Notes: generated by a model from the letters alone, not told the origin. A stretch of 62,782 bases of DNA from Anaerolineae bacterium (GCA_007123775.1 SLGK01000158.1:1-62782), one strand, 5' to 3'. Positions 1 to 10,039 are shown, counted from the stretch's first letter. Translations and numbers: made by a program.

Positions 1-554
1 AAGGAGAAACGCAGGCGCATGGCCTGACGGAAGAGGTGGCCGTGGCGTATCGGGATTACTCGCAGGCGCGGGTGGACCAGCAGTTATCAGTGGCGGCCAG
101 TCCTCATTTTGAGCGGTGGGGGACGCATGACATGGAGATAACGGCCGTTCGCTTTCTAAACCAATCCGGCCAACCACAACAATCATTTGCCCTCGGCGAG
201 CGGCTTACAATTGAAATAACCTACGTGGCCCACAAACCAGTGGATAATCCGGAGTTTGGGCTGGCTATTTACCATCAAAATGGCACGCACGTTAACGGTC
301 CTAACAGCCGTTTAGCTGGCCTGGACGTTGGTACTGTTACTGGAGAGGGCAAGGTATGGTATCATGTGGAACGATTGCCACTGCTGCCCGCCCGCTATGA
401 GGTAACGGTAGCTATTCATGACAGTCGGCTGGCTTTTGCCTATGATTATCACAAGCAGGCGTATCGGTTTACAGTAACGGCCGTTGAAGGATGTGAAACG
501 GATGGTATTGTGGCGCTACCGGCTGCGTGGGAATGGCAGGCAGGCAGTACCTGA
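1..554 (+). CDS. Polysaccharide ABC transporter ATP-binding protein, C-terminal Wzt-like domain (5' truncated)
   Basis: The reading frame is open from the first bases of the window, so this is the 3' end of a longer gene; the GTG at 36 is only an internal codon. The visible ~180 residues form a beta-sandwich like the C-terminal carbohydrate-binding domain of Wzt-type ATPases, with the order ITAVRFLNQSG, FALGERLTIEITY, FGLAIYHQNGTHVNGPNS and LLPARYEVTVAIHD. In that family the domain recognises the modified end of an O-antigen or exopolysaccharide chain and couples it to export through an ABC-2 permease. The ATPase core lies outside the window. Secreted glycosidase-like genes follow on the same strand, which fits a polysaccharide locus. 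Family is well supported; the substrate cannot be told. Confidence 0.8.
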   Translation, partial: GETQAHGLTEEVAVAYRDYSQARVDQQLSVAASPHFERWGTHDMEITAVRFLNQSGQPQQSFALGERLTIEITYVAHKPVDNPEFGLAIYHQNGTHVNGPNSRLAGLDVGTVTGEGKVWYHVERLPLLPARYEVTVAIHDSRLAFAYDYHKQAYRFTVTAVEGCETDGIVALPAAWEWQAGST

Positions 555-587
555 TACACGCATAAGTGGCTGTATTTTGGAGACAAG

Positions 588-1715
588 ATGAACAAAGCAT
601 CCAATAACCGTCATGCTACAGTACATGGGCGCGTCTTCGTTTTAGCCGCCCTCTGCTTATTGATTAGCCTGCTGTTGTGGCAAAGTCAACAGCAGTTGAC
701 CGCTGCCAATGACCCTGAATCAGGGCCGCCATTTATGGTTGAATACCCGCTGCCAGCTCATCTGCCCGATGCCGAGCCACGCCACATCATTGCCGAAGCA
801 CCGGGCCGTTTGTGGTTTACTTTGCCGGGCGTCAATGCGCTTGGCTCATTGGTGGTCACAGCCACTGTTGATTACACATTTGTTATTTATGCCATACCCA
901 CAGCCAACAGTGAGCCACATAATTTGGTGCTTGATAGTACCAATCAGGCTATCTGGTTTACCCAATTAGCGGCCAGTCAAATCGGCCGTTTTGATCTAAC
1001 CACGCACCAGTTTGAAGAGTTCGCCCTGCCAGCCAACACTAGTCCTACCGGCATCGACCTCGACAGCAGCGGCATGGTTTGGGTTGCCCTGCGTGACAGC
1101 AACCAGATTGCCAGATTAAACCCCAACACAGCAACCATTGAGCTGTTCACCTATGGCGTCGCTGGTGCTGCCTTTGCCGATCTCGCCGTTTCCCCGGCCA
1201 ACCTTATCTGGATGACTTCGCCCGGTCTGAATCGGCTGGTAGCCTACGAGCCTGTGGGGCAGCGCTTTACCTTTGAGCCGGTGGTCGAAATCGGCCTACC
1301 CCCTTTTCCGCCACAAGCCATAGCCATGCACGGCACTAGACCCTGGATTTCAGCCCCCACTAAGGGCTGGCTGGGACGCTACGCCCCCGGTACGTTTACC
1401 TCTTTTCTCTGGTTTACCACACCCCCCTCCGCTAGTGGGCCAACCGGCATTAGCTATCGTGGGCTGGGGTCAACCCATGAAATCTGGTACGTACAGTCAT
1501 CGGCCAATCGGGCTGGCCGCCTGTTGGTGGATAATGGTGATAGCGAAATTAAGAACTTTGTGGCTGGCTTGCCTTCGGCCAACAGCCAACCATATGATAT
1601 TGTGGCAGATAGCAACGGCCATGCCTGGATAACCGCCCCCGGTGCCAACGCGATTGCTGAATGGCGACCGCCATATGTCGTTTATACCTATCTGCCGCTG
1701 ATACGACAGCCGTGA
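588..1715 (+). CDS. Secreted Vgb/NHL-like beta-propeller protein with C-terminal YLPLI motif
   Basis: A GGAGACAAG ribosome-binding site precedes the ATG. Residues ~18-40 form a signal peptide or anchor. The body repeats blades of the type (I/L)WFT-x-(8-15)-IGRFD-(L/P), e.g. IWFTQLAASQIGRFDL, VWVALRDSNQIARLNP and AWITAPGANAIAEW. This is the pattern of virginiamycin-B-lyase-like (Vgb) and NHL propellers. Genuine Vgb needs specific His/Glu residues that I cannot confirm, so enzymatic activity is not claimed; an extracellular binding role is as likely. The protein ends in YTYLPLIRQP, a motif shared with other secreted proteins in this window. It lies 33 bp after the Wzt-like gene and before two glycosidase-like genes. 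Confidence 0.7.
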   Translation: MNKASNNRHATVHGRVFVLAALCLLISLLLWQSQQQLTAANDPESGPPFMVEYPLPAHLPDAEPRHIIAEAPGRLWFTLPGVNALGSLVVTATVDYTFVIYAIPTANSEPHNLVLDSTNQAIWFTQLAASQIGRFDLTTHQFEEFALPANTSPTGIDLDSSGMVWVALRDSNQIARLNPNTATIELFTYGVAGAAFADLAVSPANLIWMTSPGLNRLVAYEPVGQRFTFEPVVEIGLPPFPPQAIAMHGTRPWISAPTKGWLGRYAPGTFTSFLWFTTPPSASGPTGISYRGLGSTHEIWYVQSSANRAGRLLVDNGDSEIKNFVAGLPSANSQPYDIVADSNGHAWITAPGANAIAEWRPPYVVYTYLPLIRQP

Positions 1716-1804
1716 CACCCATTTATCATTAGCAAATAACCAGGCTGAGCGACTGATGTCATTTCGGTGCTTACTATCTAGTAACAAACGAGGTAATTTG
1801 AACT

Positions 1805-3292
1805 ATGAGTTTTTGTCTTAAAACCGGCTGGAAACAGCTTGCATCATTGATTAGCGTTGTTGCTCTCTTGAGTTTGCTGACGGCAATGTGGCCCAATGGC
1901 GAAACGGCCGTTTTTGCCACCACCCCTAGTCAATCAGAACTATCAATTGGAACCAACCAAACTTATCTCCCCATACTGATGAATCGGTATGATACTACGC
2001 TAGGCACACCCATCTTTGGCGTCCAAACGTATGGCAACACGCTTCCCTCAAATAAATACTTTGAGCACATGATCGATAGTGGCACTACATGGGTTCGCGT
2101 TCCCGTCATGTGGCGGTCGGCCGAGCCAGAACGTCTAGATCCGCCCAAACAATACAACTGGTCGAGTATTGACAATGCCTTATCGGCGGCACGAGCTGAC
2201 CGTGGTAATCTAAAGATCGTAGCAACCATTACCCATGCCCCAGAGTGGGCCGCGCCCGGTATCAAGGCCCCCATTTATGACCATGCCCTGGACGATTTTG
2301 TTATGTTTGTGGAGGCCTTAGTCAGACGCTACAACGGCGACGGCATTGACGATGCACCCGGCTCACCAGTTGTTACCCATTGGGAATTCTACAACGAGCC
2401 TGATGCCGGAGAACGACCTGGCGATCTGCGTTGGGGGGAATCAGGCGATCAATATGCCAACATGTTAGCGGCCGTTTACCCGGCGGTAAAAGCAGCCAAT
2501 CCACAGGCACAGGTTGTCTTTGGTGGCCTGGCCTATGATTGGTTCCAAGACCAGGGTGGCCCATTTGTGCGCGAATTCCTGGATGATGTTCTGGCGGCCG
2601 GGGGTGGTAATTATTTCGATATCATGAACTTTCACTCCTATCCGGCCTTCAGTTCAAACTGGACAGGCCAAATGGGCACAAACGGCCCAGGCTTGCTGGA
2701 AAAAGCAAACTTTATTCGCAACAAAATGGAAAACGAGTACGGCGTTTTCAAACCCATGATTAACACAGAGGCCGGCTGGCGCAGCAACAGTACCCCAACC
2801 TCACCCAGCAACGAAGACATCCAGGCCAGATATGTCGTTCAGCTCTTTGCCCAAAGCTATGCCGCCAACTTAGATTTGATGATCTGGTGGATGCTTTATG
2901 ATCCGGGTGGTGGCTACCAGGACTACGGTCTGGTGACACGCGACGACGAGCCGGTACGTAAGCTTTCCTTTACCGTATACCAAAACATGGTAGAAGAAAT
3001 GAGTACCACCCATTTTACGCGCCGTTTACCTTTAGCAGAAACAGGCCATGAGAGAATGGAAGTGTACCAATTTAATGACTGGGTGAAGCAACGCACGCTT
3101 TATGTTGCCTGGCTAAACCCAGTTAACGGCAATCAAACGCAGCCGTTGCAATTACCAACTGCTGTCGCCACCATTAAATCAATGGAAGGGAATGTGATTG
3201 GTGTCGTGGCCGATGGTGATGATGGTATCATAGATGGTTACGTTACTATTGACGTTGGCAGCCGACCGATTTACATCGAGGCAAACCATTAA
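1805..3292 (+). CDS. Secreted TIM-barrel glycoside hydrolase (clan GH-A, GH39-like)
   Basis: An N-terminal signal peptide (residues ~12-38) is followed by a short linker containing QTYLPILMN (53-60) and a ~390-residue (beta/alpha)8 domain. WEFYNEPD places a probable acid/base at Glu198 after strand 4, and MINTEAGW a probable nucleophile at Glu322 after strand 7, the clan GH-A arrangement. Overall layout resembles GH39 or PslG-like polysaccharide hydrolases. It probably trims or degrades an extracellular polysaccharide. Its stop codon abuts the start of the next gene, so the two are very likely co-transcribed. The YLPIL motif is at the N-terminus here, whereas in neighbours it is C-terminal. 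Exact GH family and substrate are unknown. Confidence 0.75.
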   Translation: MSFCLKTGWKQLASLISVVALLSLLTAMWPNGETAVFATTPSQSELSIGTNQTYLPILMNRYDTTLGTPIFGVQTYGNTLPSNKYFEHMIDSGTTWVRVPVMWRSAEPERLDPPKQYNWSSIDNALSAARADRGNLKIVATITHAPEWAAPGIKAPIYDHALDDFVMFVEALVRRYNGDGIDDAPGSPVVTHWEFYNEPDAGERPGDLRWGESGDQYANMLAAVYPAVKAANPQAQVVFGGLAYDWFQDQGGPFVREFLDDVLAAGGGNYFDIMNFHSYPAFSSNWTGQMGTNGPGLLEKANFIRNKMENEYGVFKPMINTEAGWRSNSTPTSPSNEDIQARYVVQLFAQSYAANLDLMIWWMLYDPGGGYQDYGLVTRDDEPVRKLSFTVYQNMVEEMSTTHFTRRLPLAETGHERMEVYQFNDWVKQRTLYVAWLNPVNGNQTQPLQLPTAVATIKSMEGNVIGVVADGDDGIIDGYVTIDVGSRPIYIEANH

Positions 3293-4828
3293 ATGAATTC
3301 CACATCGCCCCATCCAATCCATGTGAGATTCTGGTTTTTACTTGGGCTGTTGGGTCTAATCACTGTTGGCCTGGCTTATGGGACGGCCGTTGCCAATGAT
3401 GCAGAGGCTTATGCCCCAGGTAAGAACGCCCCTGCCATCGTAGAGATGCCAACATCATCTTCTACCTCTGCGCTATGCCGCTTTGGGGTAAACGTAACGG
3501 CCGACATCAACAACTTCGACACGACCAGCTTACGCATGGGCTGGTATCTGGACTATGCTGCCCGCGCCAATCCGTCTCTACCAAATGGCGTGGAATATAT
3601 GCCCATGATTCGCCTGAACCAGATTTGGGTTGGCGGGCAGCGAACCGATGATTACACCTATAGCCCCAGTGGCACAGCCTTGCAGAATGCTATTGCGGGC
3701 AATCCGGGGGCTGCCTGGATCATTGGCAACGAACCAGACCGCATTGAGGTGCAGGATGATATGGAACCCCATGTTTATGCAGCGGCATACCATGAACTGT
3801 ATCACTTGATTAAAACGGCCGATCCCACAGCCCGCATCGTCGCCGGCACCATTGTCCAACCGACACCTATTCGCCTCATCTACCTGGACATGGTGCTACA
3901 GGCCCATATCGAGCAGTTCGGTAGGCCAATGCCGGTTGATGCCTGGAACATCCACAACTTTATCTTAAACGAAGTAAGCTGCGAATATGATGATTCGAAC
4001 TGCTGGGGGGCTGAGGTTCCGCCAGGGGTAAACGCCAATTATGGCGAAATCCTGACAATTGACGACAACGACAATATGGTGCTATACATCGAGCGGATTG
4101 TCCGTTTTCGCCAATGGATGAAAGACCGGGGCTACAGGCAGGTGCCTTTGTATTTGACCGAATATGGCATCTTAATGCCATCACAGCTTGGCTTTCCTGC
4201 CAGCCGGGTCAATGCGTTTATGAATAACACCTTTGACTATATGATGTCAGCCCAACATCCCGAACTGGGTTATCCGGGTGATAATTATCGGCTAGTACAA
4301 AACTGGGCCTGGTTTAGTATCTACTACCCCAGCTTTAATGGCGACCTGTTTAACCCTGACCCACCCTACAATAAGACAGCTATCGGGCAAAACTTTGCCA
4401 ACTATACGGCCGTTATTCCCGAGGAAGTTGATCTTTACCCCTGGCAGCTAAGCAGCACATCTGAGCCTCATCTCAGCAATGGGCAGCCCGTCACGCTCAC
4501 GCTGCACGCCAAAATAGCCAACAGTGGCAACCTGACCGAACCGAGCGGTCCGGCGTTGGTCCGCTTTTATGATGGTGATCCACAGAATGGGGGGCTACAG
4601 ATTGGAACCGATCAGTTTGTCTCGGTAGCTGGCTGTGGCCGAACAGATGTAGCCACCATTACCTGGCCCGATGTCCCACCTGGCGCACATACGGTTTATG
4701 TGTGGGTTGATCCGGAAGATGACATTGATGAGGTAGACATCAGCAATAACCTGCAACAGTTTCGGGTTTTGGTAGCTGACCCAGCCGCATTTTTGCCAGT
4801 TATTAAGCGCAGTCTACCCCATCCGTAA
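3293..4828 (+). CDS. Secreted glycosidase-like TIM-barrel protein with CARDB domain
   Basis: The ATG follows the previous stop codon with no gap, indicating translational coupling. Residues 12-34 are a signal peptide. A TIM-barrel-like region follows, with WIIGNEPDR (Glu147) and LYLTEYG (Glu290) as the probable catalytic pair. Residues ~391-495 form a CARDB-type beta-sandwich (VTLTLHAKIANSGN ... VWVDPEDDIDEVDISNN), a domain common in bacterial cell-surface proteins. The protein ends with FLPVIKRSLPHP, a variant of the YLPLI motif in neighbouring secreted proteins. A role in cell-surface polysaccharide turnover, together with the upstream gene, is inferred. The catalytic family is less certain than the fold. 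Confidence 0.68.
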   Translation: MNSTSPHPIHVRFWFLLGLLGLITVGLAYGTAVANDAEAYAPGKNAPAIVEMPTSSSTSALCRFGVNVTADINNFDTTSLRMGWYLDYAARANPSLPNGVEYMPMIRLNQIWVGGQRTDDYTYSPSGTALQNAIAGNPGAAWIIGNEPDRIEVQDDMEPHVYAAAYHELYHLIKTADPTARIVAGTIVQPTPIRLIYLDMVLQAHIEQFGRPMPVDAWNIHNFILNEVSCEYDDSNCWGAEVPPGVNANYGEILTIDDNDNMVLYIERIVRFRQWMKDRGYRQVPLYLTEYGILMPSQLGFPASRVNAFMNNTFDYMMSAQHPELGYPGDNYRLVQNWAWFSIYYPSFNGDLFNPDPPYNKTAIGQNFANYTAVIPEEVDLYPWQLSSTSEPHLSNGQPVTLTLHAKIANSGNLTEPSGPALVRFYDGDPQNGGLQIGTDQFVSVAGCGRTDVATITWPDVPPGAHTVYVWVDPEDDIDEVDISNNLQQFRVLVADPAAFLPVIKRSLPHP

Positions 4829-4886
4829 AAGACGGCTCTTTGGGAACTCAGGAAGTTGAGAAAGCGTATTGCGTATTTCGTGCTGG

Positions 4887-4936
4887 ACACTGGCGTTTTT
4901 GCCCGCCGCCAGTGTGGCGCGATTTGGCAAATCGCG
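4887..4936. terminator. Two adjacent perfect hairpins between convergent genes
   Basis: The first hairpin has 9-bp arms at 4887-4895 and 4907-4915 with an 11-nt loop. The second has 8-bp arms at 4918-4925 and 4929-4936 with a GGC loop. They lie in the 238-bp spacer between a plus-strand and a minus-strand gene. Neither is followed by a clear T run, so a bidirectional terminator or processing role is inferred from position and structure. I see no gene in this spacer. Confidence 0.5.
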
Positions 4937-5066
4937 TTACATTGCCAGAGGTCAGCGCAACTTTCGCCAGACCCCAGTTTCGTATTGCTTAACCAGAGAG
5001 AACTATGCAATACGGGATACGTCTAAACCCTGCGAAACCCAAAAGACCCAGTCTTTCCTAGTCGGG

Positions 5067-6824
5067 TCACTCTTGCATAATCAACGGCAGATAGAGATAG
5101 TGCGTGGGCATTACAACGGGTAGGTCAACGACGATATCATCCAGGCGCAGCATGGCTCTGGGACCGCTGTCAACCTCAACGTGATAATAACGCCAGAGTA
5201 ACTGAACGTAGGGCTGCTCCAGAGCCTCGGCCGGCAGCAATATCTGGCTGAACGTTTGCAGATCGCCCTCCGGTCCGGTCAGGTACTCAACTGGCTCGCC
5301 ACCAACCAGCAGATCAGTAAAGGGGTCGTCTATATCCAGTCGATATTGCAGGCGCAGCGCGTAGACCCGTGAATTTTGCCGAATCGTGCCGGCCAGCCAG
5401 TCAATAGCTACCTCGTCTACGCCACGTGTGTCCAGGGCTACTAAAGCACCACCCAAGTCACGGCCGCGCCCGGTGTTGATGAAGGAGATGCCATCCTCGC
5501 CCAACCCATTAAGGCGGGTGCGTCCGGTATTGTTGTAGGGAAAGCCAATCGTATCCTGGTCATCGGCGTGATAGTCGTCATGAGGAATATAGTAAGCGTA
5601 AAGCAGATCGGTATCCAGTTCCGTGTCGTTACGGTCGCTTTGCAGAAACAGCATGTGGTCAGGATAAACGCGCTCTGCTGTGCCGGAGTACCATTCGGTG
5701 AAAGTGAAGGGGCCAGCACTAAGCGGGTAGGCTGCCGGATAGACGAGGGCGCGGAAATGATTGGCCACAGGTTCGTTGAAGCCGTCGTCGGCCAAGACGG
5801 TAATGGCGGCTTCGCCTTGTGACAGGCCGGTCAGGGTAAGGATGCTGTTGGTGATGGTGAGGTGGACAACGGCCGTATCCTCACTCTCTACTGTAAAAGT
5901 CAGAGGGTCATCTTCCGGGTCTTCAAAAACCCCATCCAGGTCAATCATAATCGAATCGCCCTGGGCCACTAACTGCTGCAGGGCGATAGGCCATATAACC
6001 ACTGGCGGCAGGTTTGTGTCGGGCAGCGGCGTACCGTCCAGGCTAAAGTTATTGAACGTGACCCGGTCGCCCTCGTCAACCCCCATGTCGGGGCCATCAA
6101 ACTGAATGCGGAGTTTGAAGTCTGGGTTGTCATTAACTGCCTCAATGTGGCTAAAGTCAATGGTGTATAGTTGGTATTCTTGGGTCAATGGCAAGGTATG
6201 TGAAATGAGATCGGCCGTCCAGTCTGGCCCGCTCGCACTGGTAGAATAAGCCAGGATTAGGGAATCGGCCGCGCCTTCGTCTTGAGCGGCAAATTGGAAA
6301 ACCACATCCTGATAGCCGGTTGTGGGCAAGTGGAAAATGACCGTGTTTTCGCCACCGTCGCCGGTAAAAGGCTGTTTGATCTGTAAGCCACGCATACCGG
6401 CGTTTTCATAGGGGATGCCATTGTTACCTTCGGGCCGGTAGTTGATAGGCGTGGGGGCGTTGCGCCGCTCCATAGAGGCTTTGCGCCAGTCAGGATGGTC
6501 GGGGTCAAAGGGGTAGCCAGCCAGGGCAGAGTGGTATTCGATGAATCCCTCTGTGCCCGTGACGATGCCGTAAGTAGCTGTAATGGTGGTCAGGGGAGTG
6601 TTGTTGGGCAAGTCGTTGTCAAAGAGCCAGTAGTGGAGCAGGACGGTTTGGGTGGTAACGGCCGTTGTCGGTCCGAACGATTCTTCTACCACGCCTGCCT
6701 GGGTAACATCAGGCGTCGTCAGGATGGCCAGCAAGCCGGCCGCAAGCAGGCTCGTTATCAGCAGAACAGCCAGAAGACGCGGTACACATCTGGTCACTTG
6801 ATTGTAAGAGATTGTGTTCATCAT
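5067..6824 (-). CDS. Secreted multidomain protein with cadherin-like domain and C-terminal YLPLI motif
   Basis: Residues ~12-38 form a signal peptide. The first ~200 mature residues (LLHYWLFDNDLP ... TIDFSHIEAVNDNPDF ... VTFNNFSLDG) resemble the C-terminal domain of the gene just upstream (6841-9996), so the two share a duplicated jelly-roll-like module. Next is a cadherin/Ig-like repeat (LDGVFEDPEDDPLTFTVES ... LTGLSQGEAAITVLADDG), then a second sandwich-like domain. The protein ends LYLPLIMQE. It starts 16 bp after the CotH-protein gene stops and is probably in the same operon. No catalytic motif is visible; adhesion or surface-scaffold function is inferred. Confidence 0.65.
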   Translation of the reverse strand: MMNTISYNQVTRCVPRLLAVLLITSLLAAGLLAILTTPDVTQAGVVEESFGPTTAVTTQTVLLHYWLFDNDLPNNTPLTTITATYGIVTGTEGFIEYHSALAGYPFDPDHPDWRKASMERRNAPTPINYRPEGNNGIPYENAGMRGLQIKQPFTGDGGENTVIFHLPTTGYQDVVFQFAAQDEGAADSLILAYSTSASGPDWTADLISHTLPLTQEYQLYTIDFSHIEAVNDNPDFKLRIQFDGPDMGVDEGDRVTFNNFSLDGTPLPDTNLPPVVIWPIALQQLVAQGDSIMIDLDGVFEDPEDDPLTFTVESEDTAVVHLTITNSILTLTGLSQGEAAITVLADDGFNEPVANHFRALVYPAAYPLSAGPFTFTEWYSGTAERVYPDHMLFLQSDRNDTELDTDLLYAYYIPHDDYHADDQDTIGFPYNNTGRTRLNGLGEDGISFINTGRGRDLGGALVALDTRGVDEVAIDWLAGTIRQNSRVYALRLQYRLDIDDPFTDLLVGGEPVEYLTGPEGDLQTFSQILLPAEALEQPYVQLLWRYYHVEVDSGPRAMLRLDDIVVDLPVVMPTHYLYLPLIMQE

Positions 6825-6840
6825 CTATTTTCCTCATGGG

Positions 6841-9800
6841 TCAATCGAATAGGGTAGAGCCAGTGACAGTCACGTTGTCAAAGCGATTGTTGCCAGAACT
6901 GCCAGCCGCGTTACCGCCACTGAACAGAATACGAACAGCAAATTGGGGATTGTCGTTGACTTCGGGCATTTCACTAAAGTCAAAGGTAAACAGGGCATAA
7001 TCGACCGGAATGGTGAATGAGTCATCAAACTGAATCCAGTCGGACTCGTCGCTGAGGCGGTAGTATAGGGTCTGATGGGTGGCACCGTTGTCGGTGCGTT
7101 TGGCGGCGTAGCTGAGGATGATGTTGTCGTGACCGGTGGTGGGCAAGGTCAGGTGCAGTTCACGAGTAGTTGACGGGTTTCTAACACGCAAGCCATATCC
7201 GGCTGGTTGGCCCAGTTGCGTATTGAGGCTCGTGCCATCGTTTACCCGGTCCATGTAGCCAATACCGGTGCCGGGGTAGGTGATGGTGGCGTTGTCTAAG
7301 AGAGTGTGGTCGGCAGCAACGGCCGTTATCGCCCCGGTCGGCAAGTCGTTGAAGTGCCAATAATGCAGCGGCAGGTCTTCGGCAAATAGGGCAGTAACGG
7401 CCGTATCTACGACCAATGTTTGCGTGGTAAGAGCTGGCGTACCCCCTGGCAAGCCATCCCAACCCACAAATTTGTAGCCGGGGGTGGGTACTGCTTCTAA
7501 CTCAATGGGAATACCCTGGAAATAGATACCGCTCCAGGGATAAGGATCGGACGACACGCCAGGGGTACTCGCCACTAAGTCAATGGTGTTAACGCGCACG
7601 TAGCCATGTGTGGGGTCAGAGACGTTGACGGTCAGGGTGTAGTCGCCTGCTATATCGAATTGGTCGCGGATGTGCTGGCGCTGGTGATACGGCCGTTCGT
7701 GCCCATACGCAATCATCTCATCCACATGACCCTGCCAGCCCGCTAAACTGCCCGGACTACGCCAACGAGAAATATGGTCCGGCATTTCCGGTGCAATGTT
7801 CTGTTGAATTGCCAAAATGGTGTTCTCAACATACTCTGGCAGGAAAATCGTATTCATTAGGTCAGCAAAACGGTTGATAAAGTCAAGCTTGAAAGTCTCG
7901 TTTGTCAACAGTTCCGACAGCAAGAAAGTGGGGGGAATGACGGGTGGGGGGCGATTGATTATAGGTAGATAGGTAGCATATAGTACGTGGCTATTGAGAG
8001 ACAAGTGGCTCGTTGTTGAAACGGCCGTAGACTGTTGGTTAAATTGCATTCCCGCTGAGGCACGCGCCAAACTATTCCAACCAACATTGGCTAACTGAAA
8101 AGCAGCATCGGTATCATACATTAGCCAGCGCCAGCGTCCATCATGGCCATAGGGAGCGTTTGGATCGTACACTGCGGTTTTAAGTCGCCAATACCTGATA
8201 TTATTCTCAGGCCAATCCTGATTGCCAATATAAACCTGAGCAATCTGATAGTCCCGAAAGTTCTCCAGGTCCAGGCGCGTTTGCACAACAGCGTAATGCT
8301 GAGCATCACGCACACCATGTGTCAGCAGATAAGCTATCAAATCGTTGTAGTCAGCCGTATCCCCTTCCACCACAACTCGATCCAGTTCCAACAAATCAAT
8401 GTTATCAGAATCAACACCATACACTCTGGCCAGATAATGCCTGTCATACCGCTCACGTATGTTGTGGATACCCCAATACTCAGCGTTGATAAAGACAATG
8501 GCCGGCTGATAGGCTTGCGTATCAAAATTCAAATGAGATACGATGGATTGGAGAGCTGCGTCACGAAAATAGGTCTGATAAAAATCATTGCCTGAGTTAC
8601 GTAACAATAGTCGCCTATAGCGAGTGTAAGGCTGATCCGAGAAAACAGGATGATGAAAGTAGGCATCTCCGTAACCGGCGCGAGCATAAAGGCGCAAAGT
8701 CTTTATCTGGACTGATCGCGTTGCGCCACCATGTATTCGAAAGCCCATGTCCTGTTGAATAGCTGACACATCTGACCCTATGGGGAACAACTCAACGGAA
8801 ACAGGATACTCCCACGCCACACCACGCCGTGTATAATTAGCCGGAACACGCCAGGGAGGGGCAGGATCATCGGGATTTGCTAACCGCCAGGCATCACCGT
8901 CGATTCCGGCCGTGTAAATGCCATCATAATAGTCAAATAAGGCATCCTCTTGCATACTCAAAGAAATTACCGGCAAGCTATACCGCTCTCGCCCCTCAGC
9001 CAGCACAAAAAATGTATGCGTCGCCACCCTGCTAGGCAACGCACCATCTTTAACTGTACGCGCTCTGACAACAGTTGCTTTAGTGACCGGTTCTTGAGGA
9101 AAATAGGGAGGATTCAGATGAAAAGTGGAGGATTTCCCCGTTAACTTGTCAGGTTGATGTGAGCGATCAGTAATCGCTAGAGGGTGGCTGTAATGGAATG
9201 ATTGATAACTATCCGTCAAAAAGGGGCCAAAGGGATCACCTGGGTTTTCGGGGTATTGATTCTTATACGTATACGTCCGGCCATCCAGATTTTGCAGGTC
9301 TGGTATAGAGCCATCCAGCGTATAGATTATGGTCACATCCGGATCAGAAGCGGATATGGTCAGGTCAAACGACTGTGTAAAGAAGCCGCCCTGGTGTGAG
9401 AAGTGGGGCGGCTCCAAAATTTCGGTGTAAGCGGGGCTGTCATTGTTGCTGCTGTCGGGGGTTGGCTGGTCGAAGAAGTACCAGTTATCGCTGCCGTCCG
9501 GCTGCCGGCCGTATGAAATATCACGCGGTACGGGCAAAGGACCAATCTGGTCTAGCAGCGTACCGTCGGGATAGGTTAGCAGCAGCGGCTCACCGGCGGC
9601 GCTGATGCTGAAATTGGTATGGAGCGGCTGGTTGGGATTGGTGCGGTCTTTGCCCGAAGCCCAAACTAGCAGGTAGTCGCCCGGAGCTATGATGACATCG
9701 GGGAAAATCCAGCGAAACGGCTGTTCCGGATCATCCGACAGACCATAACCAACCAGCGTGATGGGTTGTACGCCATCGTTGTATAGTTCAATCCAATCTT

Positions 9801-9996
9801 CAAAATCGCCATCTTCGTCGGCGATGGTCTGGCCGTTGGAGGCCATGAATTCATTGATAATGATGGGGCTGGCTGGCTGGGCCAGCGTATGCTCATATCC
9901 ATTTAGAACCAGAGTCAAACTGCCGGCCAACAACAAAATGAGGATTAAAATCGAATTTCGACAAGGTTGTTTTTGGAATTGGTTTTGCAATGGCAC
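6841..9996 (-). CDS. Secreted CotH-kinase-domain protein with lamin-tail and chitobiase-C-like domains
   Basis: A signal peptide (residues ~14-40) is followed by a lamin-tail domain (IIINEFMASNG ... DWIELYNDG) at ~45-130. A chitobiase/hexosaminidase C-terminal-like sandwich (TIIYTLDGSIPD) lies at ~195-330. A large CotH-like domain follows, with LPVISLSMQEDALFDYYDG, FRIHGGATR, EYWGIHNIRERYD and WRWLMYDTDAAF. CotH proteins of spore coats are secretory-type kinases; whether this secreted relative phosphorylates protein is unknown. An internal YLPIINRPPP lies after the CotH core. The last ~200 residues (PLHYWHFNDLP ... FDFSEMPEVNDNPQF) match the N-terminal module of the downstream protein. This combination of domains is common in large exported bacterial proteins of unknown function. 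Confidence 0.75.
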   Translation of the reverse strand: MPLQNQFQKQPCRNSILILILLLAGSLTLVLNGYEHTLAQPASPIIINEFMASNGQTIADEDGDFEDWIELYNDGVQPITLVGYGLSDDPEQPFRWIFPDVIIAPGDYLLVWASGKDRTNPNQPLHTNFSISAAGEPLLLTYPDGTLLDQIGPLPVPRDISYGRQPDGSDNWYFFDQPTPDSSNNDSPAYTEILEPPHFSHQGGFFTQSFDLTISASDPDVTIIYTLDGSIPDLQNLDGRTYTYKNQYPENPGDPFGPFLTDSYQSFHYSHPLAITDRSHQPDKLTGKSSTFHLNPPYFPQEPVTKATVVRARTVKDGALPSRVATHTFFVLAEGRERYSLPVISLSMQEDALFDYYDGIYTAGIDGDAWRLANPDDPAPPWRVPANYTRRGVAWEYPVSVELFPIGSDVSAIQQDMGFRIHGGATRSVQIKTLRLYARAGYGDAYFHHPVFSDQPYTRYRRLLLRNSGNDFYQTYFRDAALQSIVSHLNFDTQAYQPAIVFINAEYWGIHNIRERYDRHYLARVYGVDSDNIDLLELDRVVVEGDTADYNDLIAYLLTHGVRDAQHYAVVQTRLDLENFRDYQIAQVYIGNQDWPENNIRYWRLKTAVYDPNAPYGHDGRWRWLMYDTDAAFQLANVGWNSLARASAGMQFNQQSTAVSTTSHLSLNSHVLYATYLPIINRPPPVIPPTFLLSELLTNETFKLDFINRFADLMNTIFLPEYVENTILAIQQNIAPEMPDHISRWRSPGSLAGWQGHVDEMIAYGHERPYHQRQHIRDQFDIAGDYTLTVNVSDPTHGYVRVNTIDLVASTPGVSSDPYPWSGIYFQGIPIELEAVPTPGYKFVGWDGLPGGTPALTTQTLVVDTAVTALFAEDLPLHYWHFNDLPTGAITAVAADHTLLDNATITYPGTGIGYMDRVNDGTSLNTQLGQPAGYGLRVRNPSTTRELHLTLPTTGHDNIILSYAAKRTDNGATHQTLYYRLSDESDWIQFDDSFTIPVDYALFTFDFSEMPEVNDNPQFAVRILFSGGNAAGSSGNNRFDNVTVTGSTLFD

Positions 9997-10039
9997 GCTC
10001 TTCCTTACTTTTTTTGTGGTTGCCCAATTAAGAAAGAAA

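Noticed and set aside
4869..5123. 84-codon frame after the CARDB protein
   Set aside because: It is composed of hairpin spacer sequence, with atypical composition and no ribosome-binding site.
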